Assembly: GCA_030141605.1 (NCBI GenBank)
Contig: JAQGDQ010002375.1
Coordinates: 248,001-312,000 of the forward strand
Reading direction: 5' to 3'
Origin: Tubiluchus corallicola
Lineage: Eukaryota; Priapulida; Priapulimorpha; Priapulimorphida; Tubiluchidae
Length of the DNA: 64,000 bases
The notes under the pieces were generated by a model. That model did no database searches. It was not told the DNA's origin and worked only from the letters and a program-made list of their open reading frames with translations. Position numbers and translations under genes: made by a program. Positions 12,601 through 25,409 of the stretch are shown in pieces (within the stretch, counting starts at the first letter, position 1; every line of letters begins with the position of its first letter).

Positions 12601-15600
12601 TCTCATCTAGTGAAATATTAGGGCGTTTACTAACATAACGAGTTTTAGTAAGCCATAACATCCCTAAGTGCATTATGCAATGCGAACTAAATAAACCGTG
12701 TTCCGAGAACCGCAACTTCAAAATGAACTGTTCACAAGAAGAAGAAGAACAACAATGCAAGCAAGTACTAGATATCCTATTCTGGGATGTAAAAACTTAA
12801 ATAACATTAGAATTTAGTGAGTATACAGACAAAACGGGTTGTCTCATAAGACCAGAATTATGCAAAATATATATGATGGACTTGATTTTGATTCCAACAG
12901 ATGTAATAACTTTAAATAATTTTATTATTTAATCTGTTGAATAACTGGTGGACCCTAAAACTATGTTTCATGTTGCATAAAATAAAGTACATATGCAATT
13001 AAAAGCACCAACAAAAGTTATGGTCCCAGCGATTAACAGATTAATAGATTACAAGCACGTATGAATCCATATAATCGATAATTGAATAGCAGTTCAATTA
13101 ATCATAAATAGTAAAGGTGACACGCTGACTAAAACGCAGTATTTTAGCACAAATAAACAGTATCTTTGCGTTTTCTCTTCATTTTTCCTCACCTTACATG
13201 ATGCGCACAATTGCGAACAACCTTGTTGCAAACAGGGGACTTCAAATTTGCTGTCACACGATGGATGTAGTTACATAGTTATAAAGTTGATAGTGAAAAA
13301 GCGATGAGTGCCTATAAAAATAGTTTGCTAGTATGAAAATGTCAAACAGCGACAAAAGCTGTGAAGAAGTTATAGGTTATATTTTGCTGCAACCATTGAA
13401 AAATGTAAGTAAAACACTAAAAATCGTCGTGAAAGCTTGGTCGTGATATCGAATTGCAAAAGCAAGATTGTAAATGAATTACAAAATTTCTAAATTGCCC
13501 ATCACTAAAAGGCACTACCAAATTTCACTATCAAGGAGTATGTTTGTTAAAGCAGTCAACCTCAACTTGTATAACTTTTTTCTTATGCAAATTGTATTGC
13601 AGGGCTCCTGGCATCATAGTGCATGTGTATCATGGCAGTAGCAAAAAAGAAAAAGAGCGCGCTCTGGATAAAGTGCAACGACGAGGTGGCGTTCTTATGA
13701 CAACTTACGGGACGATTTCAACGTCTTGGGAAGAATTATCAAACTACAGAGGCAAACATTTCACTTGGGTAAGTGATCTTAATCACAATACAGTTCCATA
13801 GGTGCCATCTTTTTGTCAGTTTTCCTTTATGCCTGGTTGACTGATGTGCATCAGCAGAGCCATTTGCTTTAAGTTAGGAAGTAAAAATTGCACCAGCTAG
13901 CAACGAGAAACCTTTTTTACAATCTCCATGATTTGCTTTTGGTTTGCTTGTAGATTTACAAATCTACACTTCTTTCAACATTTATATAAATTCATTTTTA
14001 ATGACTCCAAGTGCCATTATTCAGAAGCTGACTAGCAATTACACAGATGATGAGATATCTGGGAGGAGACATGACCTGCACTTTTTCAGCTAACTTGCCT
14101 TTCGGTTTTTAGAAAAATGTTACATATTTTGGGGTTCTGGCCAATGCAGCCTGATGGTAGCCTGATTTTGAACAGGGTGTACGATGCTTATGTAACACCA
14201 TCGATTTTTAGCAAAGCAAAGAAAATGGTCAAAATAGGTTTTCAGAAATATAATACTCTGCTATATTTTGGCACTCATGTTCATTTGTGGAACGATTGTA
14301 TTAATTTGTATTGATATCTAGGATGTAGTTATTCTAGATGAGGGTCACAAAATCAAGAATCCTACCAAGACAGCAAAAGCAGCTCATGCTATTTCAGCAA
14401 GGACTCGGTTTGTGTTGAGCGGGACGCCCCTACAGAATGACTTGAGGGTTGGTTGTAAATGCATTTTTGAGTTTAACCAGATAAATGATTTGTTTGAATA
14501 TACATTGGCATTCTTTTGTTGTGTCATTTTAATGGTTTATGTATTTGAGGTTATACTGCAAAGTGAGTAACCAAATTTCCTAGAAAAGCTGCAAAATTAA
14601 ACAGAAATATTGAAAAAACTTTACATCGGTAAAATTGCTTTCACTGCAATTTTACATTTTAGAAGCATTCTAGGTAATAAAGTTTCAAAGTTCAAAAATG
14701 CAAAGACACACCTAATTGTTACTTACTGGTATCAAAATCAAATATGTCAGATCTGGTTCCAATATATCGTATCTGAGCAGTGTCAAAACAAACTCACAAG
14801 CACTTGAATTTTAGCAAAACTATTCACACTTTGTCCGTTAATAATGTGAACTGCTGCGCAATGGTGATATAGAATAAATTTTTACATTTCTTATGTAGTA
14901 TTCTCAGTTAAAGAAATGTAATCACGGTTTTCAGCTTAAGTACATGATTTTGAGCACGAGTTTCAACCATTTTAACTTTGTGAGTTCATTACTTTAGATA
15001 TCTCTCAAATACGCAATTGAACCAAAAACCTTTTGTACTAACGTATTAAGTTTTTTCAACAATTCTGTCTTGATTTCATGACTAAATGGAATTATTCCTT
15101 TTTTGTTCACCTCATTTAAATTTGATGGTTCACTTAGTAGAAGAAGTCTTTTAATTTCCTGGTCTGACGGGTTATCATTTTAACACAAGTAGCACTAACA
15201 GACATTGTGTATTGTTCTGCCATGTCGTGATATCTAAAATTGGACCGGATAGAGCATTTGGAGATGTCGCTTTCCTATTTAAAACCTCCTCACTATTTTA
15301 GCAGTGGTGTAATATCACATAACTGTATTTGTTATTACAGGCCTATAGCCTCGAAAAACTTTCCAGATTTCTAATTGTTTATACTAATGTTGCAGGAGTT
15401 GTGGGCGTTATATGACTTTGTACAGAAGGGGGCGCTGTTAGGAACAATGAGAACTTTCATGGCTGAATATGGCAACATAATTAAGCGGGTGAGTTAGTAA
15501 AATATATGCATCGCCAGTTGGACGTAGTTAATTAGACGTTCTGCCCCTCTGATGACATCTCAAGTACTCCACTTCACAATATTGATTAACGGTGGAGCAC

Positions 15601-18600
15601 ATAATTTATTTTGAATGTAAAAGCTTGTTTACAACAGCGTGTCATTGTTGGTGGAGTCTCAATGGTGGAGAATTTAGTTAATTTTGTCAACATTTAAGAA
15701 GAAAATCAAATACTTTTAAATTTAAGAATTCCATTTTATTTCTCATAGATTTTAAGATATCGTAACTTTTAATAGTTTTATTTTTATGCATGTTACACAC
15801 ACGGAACATTTTTGTTTGCTAGATTTAGTTTGTGCTGTATATCTTATCGTTTCTAATTTTTGCGAATTTTTTGCACATACGGTGTCGCAAGGCCATATTT
15901 TCAGATGTATAATGTGCTTTCTATATTACTAATAAATATTAATCAATTGCCTTTTACTTAAAAGGAGGATAAAGTCTTTGGTTAAGGGTTTATGTGTGTC
16001 TCGGCTCTTCATTTAAGCCATATATGGTATTTTAAATAAATTGTTTTTTTACTTTGGAAATGTGAGTAATATTTCTTTAAGCAGTTTTAAAACTCACTTT
16101 TTTATTTTTAAAGTGCAATTTTATGCCGTGCGTATGTTTTTATTCCCCCTTTTTTTAATATGTGGCTTAACTAGATTTGTGATTTCAGTGCACAGAGATA
16201 CATGCAAAAATTCATTTTATGAGAATTTCTTTACTCATTGCTGTTTTTATTCTTGATACTTATTCTTTTGTTCTTTGTTTACATATATAATTTGATATAT
16301 GATTACCCTGCATATTAAATGTTTTTAGTGCGATCCTGATATATGTGTGTGTGTGTGTGCGTACGTGTGTGTGAGTGCACATGCGTGCGTGCCTGCAAAA
16401 ACACAAGGTTTCGTGTTTACATGTTTTTAAGCTTCCTTTGCAGTCTAGAGAGAAAGATGCGACTCCGGGTGAGAAAAGATTAGGTGAAGAAATGGCACAG
16501 AGTTTGAGGCAACTCATCCGTCCATACTTCTTACGCCGAACGAAGGCTGATGTGAATATGGAAGATCCGGACGGAAACAAGGAAAACAGGGGAAATGAGA
16601 AAACTCATAGCTTGTCAGTTACTACTGTTAATGCAGACCAACAAAAGTTAGTACATGTTGTGACTTGTAAGAATGTTAACGATAACAATATGGTGTTGAT
16701 AATAGTATCTATACGGAAAATTAGTTTTTATCGTTATCATATCGATATGATTCTAGGAATGTAGTTTTTGCATTGAATTCGGTGTGTACCACTACATATC
16801 GCTCACATTTATAAAAGCATTTAGCTTTTTCCTTTGTGCACTAGGATTATGCAAAAAAAAATCGAAAAAAAGAGTTATTTATTGAAATAAGGTTGTACCA
16901 ATAACCTCTTTGTATTTGTTCATGCAATAGCAGCTGTCTTCAGTCTGTTTATAGACACACGTGTTCCAAGTTCGGTATTTTTAGAGGCATTGTCGCATTT
17001 ATGGGTTCACAAATAAATATATTATGTAGTAACAGGTCTATACATAATATGTTTATCTGTCACATATTGATATTATTTTATGACTAAACAAAGACTAAAA
17101 CTTTGTCATAAATTACATGTATCTATATATTAATAGGGAAACTAATGCGTAGTAAAAGCAAAATCTATAACATATTATGTGAGTAGGAGCAGAGAAAGAC
17201 CCATTGGTCACTGCCTCAGCTGCTCCTTTTTTTAGAAAAGAAAATACACTGTTGCAATACACTGAGATTCCTTGCACAACTAACCAAACTTTCAGTGTTG
17301 TTTTTGTCGTTCAAAATAACATCGTATCATATCGTTTGAAGAAGAGGTTATTGTTTTCGGAAACTGTCTTCAGAAAAAAGTATGTCGTATTACCAAATCA
17401 TTCATCTTTACATTTAACATCACAACGTTTTTCATCTAGTGCTTTAAAGAAATTATCTACAACAAAATGATAATAGGCAGTCTATCATACATATGTTACT
17501 AAACTGAATCAGTGATACCATTTTGTTGTTTTGGATGCTGTTTGAAGCCAGAACACTTTTTCTTTATCCTTTGTTTAGCTTTTCAAATAACTTACCTCAG
17601 AAGAATGAGTTCATCGTTTGGTTGTTTCTAACTGATGTTCAACAGAAGATATACCAGGATTTTTTGGCTCTAGATCAGATAAAGGAAGTGAGTATGTTTA
17701 GTAACCTAAGTTTTTTTGCATAATTTGCATAGCATTCGTGGCAAACAAGTCTCCAAAGCCAGGTTTTCAGGGTCCAAAGCCACGTTTTCACGGGATTCGT
17801 GCTTTCGGCGGCTATCGATTAATTATGCACGTCATACTGTGATGTTTATGCTTAATCTAAGTTTGTAATAGTTAGATGTATGTTTTTGACTGAATTTGAT
17901 TGATACCTACTTGCTTATCATTTACTATTGCTTATCTATCTATCCATTTATTGAATGAAGATTATTAATTATTTTTTAAAACATATTCACACAGTTATTG
18001 ATGACGAGTCGATCACCTCTTGTTGAGCTGACTGTTTTAAAGAAACTCTGTGATCATCCTAGATTGTTGTCCAGAAACGCTTGTGCTCAGTTAGGCTTAG
18101 ATGGTGAAAGTGGGTAAGTTCTGAACTTCTTCGACTTTTCAAAATGTATTCTATGTGAATCTGTTGTGCCATGTTTATTATTTCTGAATTCATAATTGTG
18201 GAAACTGGGTATAGGAAAGCTAAACATTTTTGAAATGTAATCCGACAGCAACTAGCTATATTTTATTCTGTTTTTTTTGCTATTATTTGTAACACTCAAA
18301 ATTTTGTGTGTAAGAGTGTTATCTATATTAGCTGTTTATAGTCTTTCATTCATATGAGTACTAAATTTCACAAGACATTAGTGAAGTTTCACAGAATTGC
18401 AGTAGTTGCAAATTATGTTCAGCAGCAATCATAGGATTCATTGTGCACTTTGTACTTTAACAGTGTACCAAGGCCTAACAAAAATATTTATTTCAACAAA
18501 GTAGAGAAAGAAGTCGGGCGGCTGATAATGTTTGACGGTTTGGATGTTCAATTTAAGTCTTACGACTTTTGTGAAGGTGACATTATAAAATTCCTAACTT

Positions 18601-21600
18601 TGGCTTTGACGTCTTTTAAATAATTACCAGAGATTGTAAACTACTGAGTATTGACTTCACTACTTCAGCAGTTCTCAAGCTGTTGTACCAATTTTAGAAT
18701 ATTTTCAGGCTTTGCTAAGCTACAATCATCACCGTATCAACCAAATTTTGTATTGCACACGTAGAGTTCAGACTGCTGTGCAAGTTTGGTTGGAATCAGA
18801 TCAGCAGTCTCAAGGAAATAGCGAAGAAACACAGACAGACTCTATTCAGAATAAGAGTCGGCTGAGCCATCAGACCAGAGCTTTTTTCTGTTTTTAATGT
18901 ATTACTAAAATCAATGAATCAGCTGGAAAAAATTTTGAAAATTAAACATGAAGGTGCTTTCAAAGATTTTGTCTGTACTTCAGTAAAAGTTAAGCACTGG
19001 CTCTTGCTTAACACTAAGTGTGGGGAATTCTGTGATAACAAATTTGATTTATGTTTTGTTTAGGTTAGATATGGGTGACACTACTGGTCCAGACACGTCT
19101 CCTCATGCCATGAATATGAAAATCGATCACGTTAGTGATTTTGATCTGACAATGGAGTCTGGAAAGTTCGTCGTTTTGTTTCCTTTACTGGACCAGCTGA
19201 AAGCAGACGGCCATCGGACATTATTCTTTTCCCAGTCCCGGAAGATACTTGATATAGTAGAACGTATACTACAAAACAAAGTATGCTGTTAAAGTTGTTG
19301 TTTTAAACTAGTTCTTTTGCTAGATTTTACTAGAAACAGGCACCTCAATTCAAACGATTAAATGAGCTATTGATTGATGTCTTTTTACAAGGTCAGTTTA
19401 TTTGACATTATTTGTGATTCTGGTTGAGATTTTTGTAAAATGTAGATATGATAGTGTTGTTATATATAGTCTTGTGATGAACAAAGCACTAAGTAACTGT
19501 GTATTCTGTCATTATTCATTTCGTATTCTTTTAAAAATATCAGTTATTTAACTTTGAAGTTCTGTTTCATAATAGGCAATCTTTTATGGTGTCTCTCAAC
19601 ATACAGTTAAGTTACCAGGTTTTTGGGTTGATTTCAATTTCTTGCTAGAAATGGTAAAGTTATTGGTTATTTTATTTGAATTGTTTTATGGGAATATTCT
19701 ATTTATCGTGGTCGAATTTAATTATGATTTTGTACCTTTTCTGGTTTATTTTAGGGCTATAAGCTGCTTAGATTAGATGGTACTATCTCAAAGCCTGCTG
19801 AAAGAGAAATTCTTATACAAAAATTCCAGAAAAATGATAACTATTCCGTGTTTCTGTTGACCACTCAGGTTGGAGGAGTGGGTCTCACACTGACCGCTGC
19901 TGATAGAGTAGTAGTGTTTGACCCTAGCTGGAATCCAGCAATTGATGCTCAAGCAGTTGACCGTGCTTACAGGATCGGACAGACCAGGTAAGTAAATGAT
20001 GAATAAACCCTTAATTACAACTTGTAAACATTTTTCTGCCAAATGTTTTCATCGGCACAAAAATTGTATTGAAATCTAAGTCTTCTGAATAAACAGTAAA
20101 GTCAATTCGGTGATGTAAAACTTCATCACTAAATGGACTTATTTCCTGAGTTTGAAATACAACGTTTTGGTAGATTACTATCAGTAACATTAAATTGTGT
20201 GTGAAATTAAATTATTAGTTCGTTGAATAGTAATGTTAATCTAATAATTTTGACTTAAAACCTGCTAAAACGTTGTGTTTCAAACTTTGGTAATAAATGC
20301 GTTTAGTGTCAGCAGACATCTAGTAGAGCTTGAACTCTGACATATTTAAATAGTGGGAAAAATTTTGTCACCAAATTATCTTTTAACATATTGAGAATTG
20401 TGAATTTTAATTTTATTTGGTTATGGACAGTCCTGGGAAGGTCAGTTTTGGTTGTTTCAAGGTTCTGTTGACACATTTCTTGTAAGGCTCAAACAGATCT
20501 AATTTTTAAATTTAAGTTCATTCATTTACTAATGCACTTTGATTAGTTCTATATCAAACAAATTCTTACCCAGTCAGAGTATACATTGCACTGACAGCAA
20601 AAGGAGCATCATAATACTTAGTAAGCTAAAACAATTCTACAGTTTACTGCCTTAAAAAATTCAAAAAATTTGACTACATTGTGTGTTTTAATAAAGTGTA
20701 GCACTTCGTGCATGTTAACAGCATGTTTTGTCTTTTTTGCTTGTGCTGTATTATATTAGCATTTCGCGACTCGCAAACTTCCATCATGTCGTTCCCTATA
20801 TTCATTTGATTTTGCAGATGGACAAATGTTAGGAAATACCTTTAGTTTGTGTGGCTTTGTCCTGAAAGTAAAATGTTTGTCAACAACTGTCTCTGGTTCA
20901 CTTAGGAACACAATAATCACTTACCGTGTCCATTATTTTTCTTGAATTAGTAGTAGTTTATTCGTATAAATATACTAATTTTTGGCAATTATTAACGGAT
21001 GAATGCTATTATTCCACAATTTGAATTTTTTATCATCATCATCATCATCATCATCATTATTATTATTATTATTTATTATTGTTATTAATATTGTATTGTG
21101 AATGTCGTCGTTGTCGGCGCAGCATCGATTTTCACATCAACAGCTTTTCTGATTCTCGGTGCCTAATCTCCTTCTCATCAATCCTTCTCTTTCTCCTTTT
21201 CTGTTTCTTCTCGAGTTGGCCTTTAAGTTATGCCGCTGTATTCCCATCTTCATGTCCTCTCAGCCACAGACATCAATGTATGTAATTGAATTGAAGCTAC
21301 AGTGTTAAATTGTTTATAGAAATGCACAAGTCTGTATATTATGCTAGATAAATAAAAAATCTTGAAATCTTACCCTTAGCTTATTATTTCTACAGGCCAG
21401 TTGTGGTTTATCGCTTGATAACTTGTGGCACGGTAGAAGAAAAGATATATAGAAGACAAATCTTCAAAAATTCCCTTACGCAACAGACAACTGAGGGTGT
21501 TAAAAACCCATACAGGTAAAATTGGCATAAAATAAGCCTAAGAAATTTTTTAAGAGCTGTAGCTTTCAAACAAAGAATTAGTTATCCAGAAAAATTAGCG

Positions 21601-24600
21601 AAAATTCATCGCTGTATATTTGTTAGTAGGTTACTAATCGACACGTCTGAATAGAACAAATGGGGTGTACTTTAACACTTGTTACGATATTATCTTTGTG
21701 AGTAATTTTTAGCAAATTTTTAACTGGTTGCAGTAATCAGTGTTAGGTATTCATTTTTGGAAAATGAGGTGTTACTGCCATTAGTAGTTACAAAGCAAAA
21801 GTAATTTTTTATCTGTTACTATTTTTTATCAGTTAGAGCCATGTTGGTGTACTATTTAATAATTTTTACTACCTACTGAGAACTTACTTTGCTTATGAGT
21901 CAGTAATTTTCCACAGCTTATTTAATTTAATATAAGTTTTTTACAACTTAAAATCCTTTTTTCATTGCAAATATTTAATTTATTTTATTATAAACTTACT
22001 GTGAAACTTGTTTCTTTTGGTTTTTTATCACTTTGTTGTTAGTGGTATTAAATTTGAAAAAAAACGCCATTTTTCGTTGTTTAGACAAATGATGTTATAA
22101 GTACAGTCACGAGGTGACCAAAGACACTTTCTGTACTTCGTGAGACATTCTCACTCACTCATGCCAAAAACACGAAACATGGCGATCTTACCCCAGTGCA
22201 TGCATTCGAAATTCTCCAGAAAAAGATAGTTTATTTAATTTGTAAATTTCTTTTGTTTAATAATAACTATGAATTCTTTGTGTAATCACAATAATGTGTT
22301 AAAAAAGCGTCATGTCTGTTGCATTTATATAGGCCTCTAAGCTCTAATACTAAATTTGCGTGTGGCAGCCATACAAGTCACACTTTTTTTTTGGCATGTA
22401 AATTTTAAAAGATAAATGAAACAGTATTTTCAACTGTTGTTCATGTTTGCCATCTCTAAATCATATTTTTATGGCAATTGCTTGTGAGAAATGCACATTA
22501 CCAGTAACAATGTTGCTTGTATGTGGCTAAAAACTAATTAGTGACAGGTGTTATGTTTGTTTTTACAAGGTACTTCTCCAGACAAGAACTTTTTGAATTA
22601 TTCACACTCGATGATCCTCACTTCTCTAACACTCAGAAGCAGTTGGAGGAGTTGCACACGCGTCAGCGAAAGACTTACACGGAGCTAGATGAACATATAG
22701 CATTTCTCTATTCATTAGGTCAGCGTTAGTTGTAACGTTATATACAGAGACACCTATTAACGGGTTATTTTTGTAAATTACTTGAATCCTGTCATTTTTC
22801 AGTAAAATAATTCCATGCAGACGGTAAAAAAGAACCATTTTGATGTGAACTCATTTCATCTTTATTGTATTTTGCTGCAACGGACATACAGAGCTTAGCT
22901 AAACTAATATAAAAATATTGTCGAGTTACCCGTAAAGTCAATAATATATAATATATTGGTGGAATGTGCTAGTCAAACCCATGAATACAAATATATCCTC
23001 TTGAAAAAAGGTCAAAGTAGAGCCAGGTGTTTCAACAAGATGTCTGGGCCTCATGCCTCAGTTCCTGTGAAAAGTGAATGATAAGCATGAACAAACTGTT
23101 TGCAAAATGTAATACATAATAATGCAAAATAATGGTAGAAACTCGCAATGACGTGCGATTACTAGATTAATGAAATTAATCGGTACTACAGCGATGTATA
23201 AATCAATATAATCAATAATTGAACAATAATTCAGTTAATCGAGAAGAAAATAGTACGTGTTACACGCTGACTAAAATGCAGTATTTTAGTACAAATAAAC
23301 AATTTTTGGTATTTTTTCTTCGTTTTTCTCGCTTTACGTAATGCACAAAATTGCGAGCCACAGTTACGTTGCAAAATGTGGTCTTCTCTTCTTTTATGGG
23401 TCAAATTCGATGATGCATGATGTGCGCAGTGACGTAGTCATAGAACAGTTAATGAAAAGGCGTTGCGTCAAGTATGAAAATAGCAAACAGCGACGAAAAC
23501 TCTAAAACAGTTATAGGCTATATTTCACTGCAATGAATGTACACTATCTAAGTTAGTGTTATTTGCTGTTCTTCTGTTTTGTAAAGCAAGCATTAATTTG
23601 AAAAACCTTGATGTAACAATACAAGAAATATTTGCAATTTTTCTTCATTGTTTATTAACTTATCTCATTAAAAGAAATTCATGTACTGGTACCATTTTCA
23701 GATATTTTTGGAATCAGCGATCATGACTTGATGTTCAGTCAGCAAGCAAGTAAAGAAGAACTAGAGGGAGCCGGTGTAGAGGAAGATTATATACAAGCTC
23801 GGGTAAAATATTTTTTAATACTGTTGCTGCAAAAACAGTTATGTACAATGGTACATGCCATTCTGACAGGACTTTCAGTTAACAGATTATAGAAATTGGA
23901 ACCGAGACGACAAACAATGTGTGATGGTCTGTTGCATCAAACGTCACAGCAGCAAGTGAAAATGGGCTGCCTAATAAAAATCAATAAAATGTAATCATTA
24001 TGATAATCTGATTTATAGAATTGTTATTACTTGTGATAACCAATGTGCATAAGAGATTAAATTTACTTTTTGAAAAAAAATAAATTTATAATATAAGTCA
24101 AAGTGTAATTGTTTAACACAGGTGCAAAAGGCATTGTCTTCTATGCAGACTGAATCTGACTTAAATGTTCAGTTATATGAAGAAAATCAAAAGAATCCTA
24201 ATGTGGTAGCAACAAAGCCAAGTACGTAAAATTTTATTACAATTTCTTTATAACTATTTATATTAAAATGCTTTAATTATTGAAATTTCTGTATTTTTTA
24301 ATGTACTAGTTGCATTTGTGTTGATACGAAATAAGCAGTCTTCAATTTGCTAAACACTTTTGTCTAACTGTGTGGTTAGACAAAAGTTATATTATATATT
24401 CTTGGAAACTGGAGTTTGGAAAGTTTAACCAGGTTACTGTAACTAGCACTAATATTTAAAATGACTAGGCATATGTAGAACATGAATACACTGGCTTGAG
24501 GTTATAGATAGAAGGTGAAAATGTACGCATTTTTAAACTAGTAATGTTTTTTTGATATAAGACTTGAGTTTACTCATAGCTTTGGAGACTGCAAATATTG

Positions 24601-25355
24601 ATAATTTATATTTATTGTTAATAATGTACAAAAATGTGATTTCTTTGCATCTGCATTTTCATTTTAAACTTTACACATCTAGTGGAAGTCGTTTTCAAGT
24701 GTTTCCTAAATTTTAACGCTATTTATGCAATTTGTACATTTCTCTGAAATTTCTTCCTTTAGAAAGTCGTTTATTTTGATAAGTGAAATTCTGCTCTGTT
24801 GTTTTGTAGTTTCAGTTTATGCCTTTGTATCATTAATGTATTAATTACCCTTCTTTTCTGGCTTGATGTATAGTTTGATAATGGCTACAGTAGTCGATAC
24901 GATTGTCGCTCAGTAAACATGATGATAACATTTTTAATTTAGTCAGGTGTTGCTGTAAATGAATTCCAGCATGCAGTGTAGCCAATGTTGCAGATCTTTT
25001 TGTTTCTTTATGTTGTATTCAGATGCTTTGTGTTTGTTTGCATAGTTTGTAGTTGATACACTAATTATGTTTAATTAACAATAATAAGTATTGTTTGAAA
25101 ATTTTAAGTGAGATGAACTACTTTGGCACACATGGAAAGCGCATGTTACTCTTTATATAAATGCGATATTTATTATTCTTTGATATTACTATTACTATTG
25201 TTTAATATTGCTACTAGTGCTGTTGCTGCTACAACAATGGCGGCTGCTGCCGTTACTACTAGCTTTACTGTTACTGTTACTGCTGTTACTTCTACTGCTG
25301 CTACTCACTACTGAAACTACTATTATTGCTTCTACTACTACTACTACTACTACTA

Positions 25356-25409
<54 letters not shown>

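Noticed and set aside
18772-18895. A plausible extra ERCC6L exon (VQTAVQVWLESDQQSQGNSE) with a phase-compatible 3' splice site.
   Set aside because: No consensus 5' splice site gives the phase needed to join the next exon at 19064, and the flanking exons already join correctly without it.
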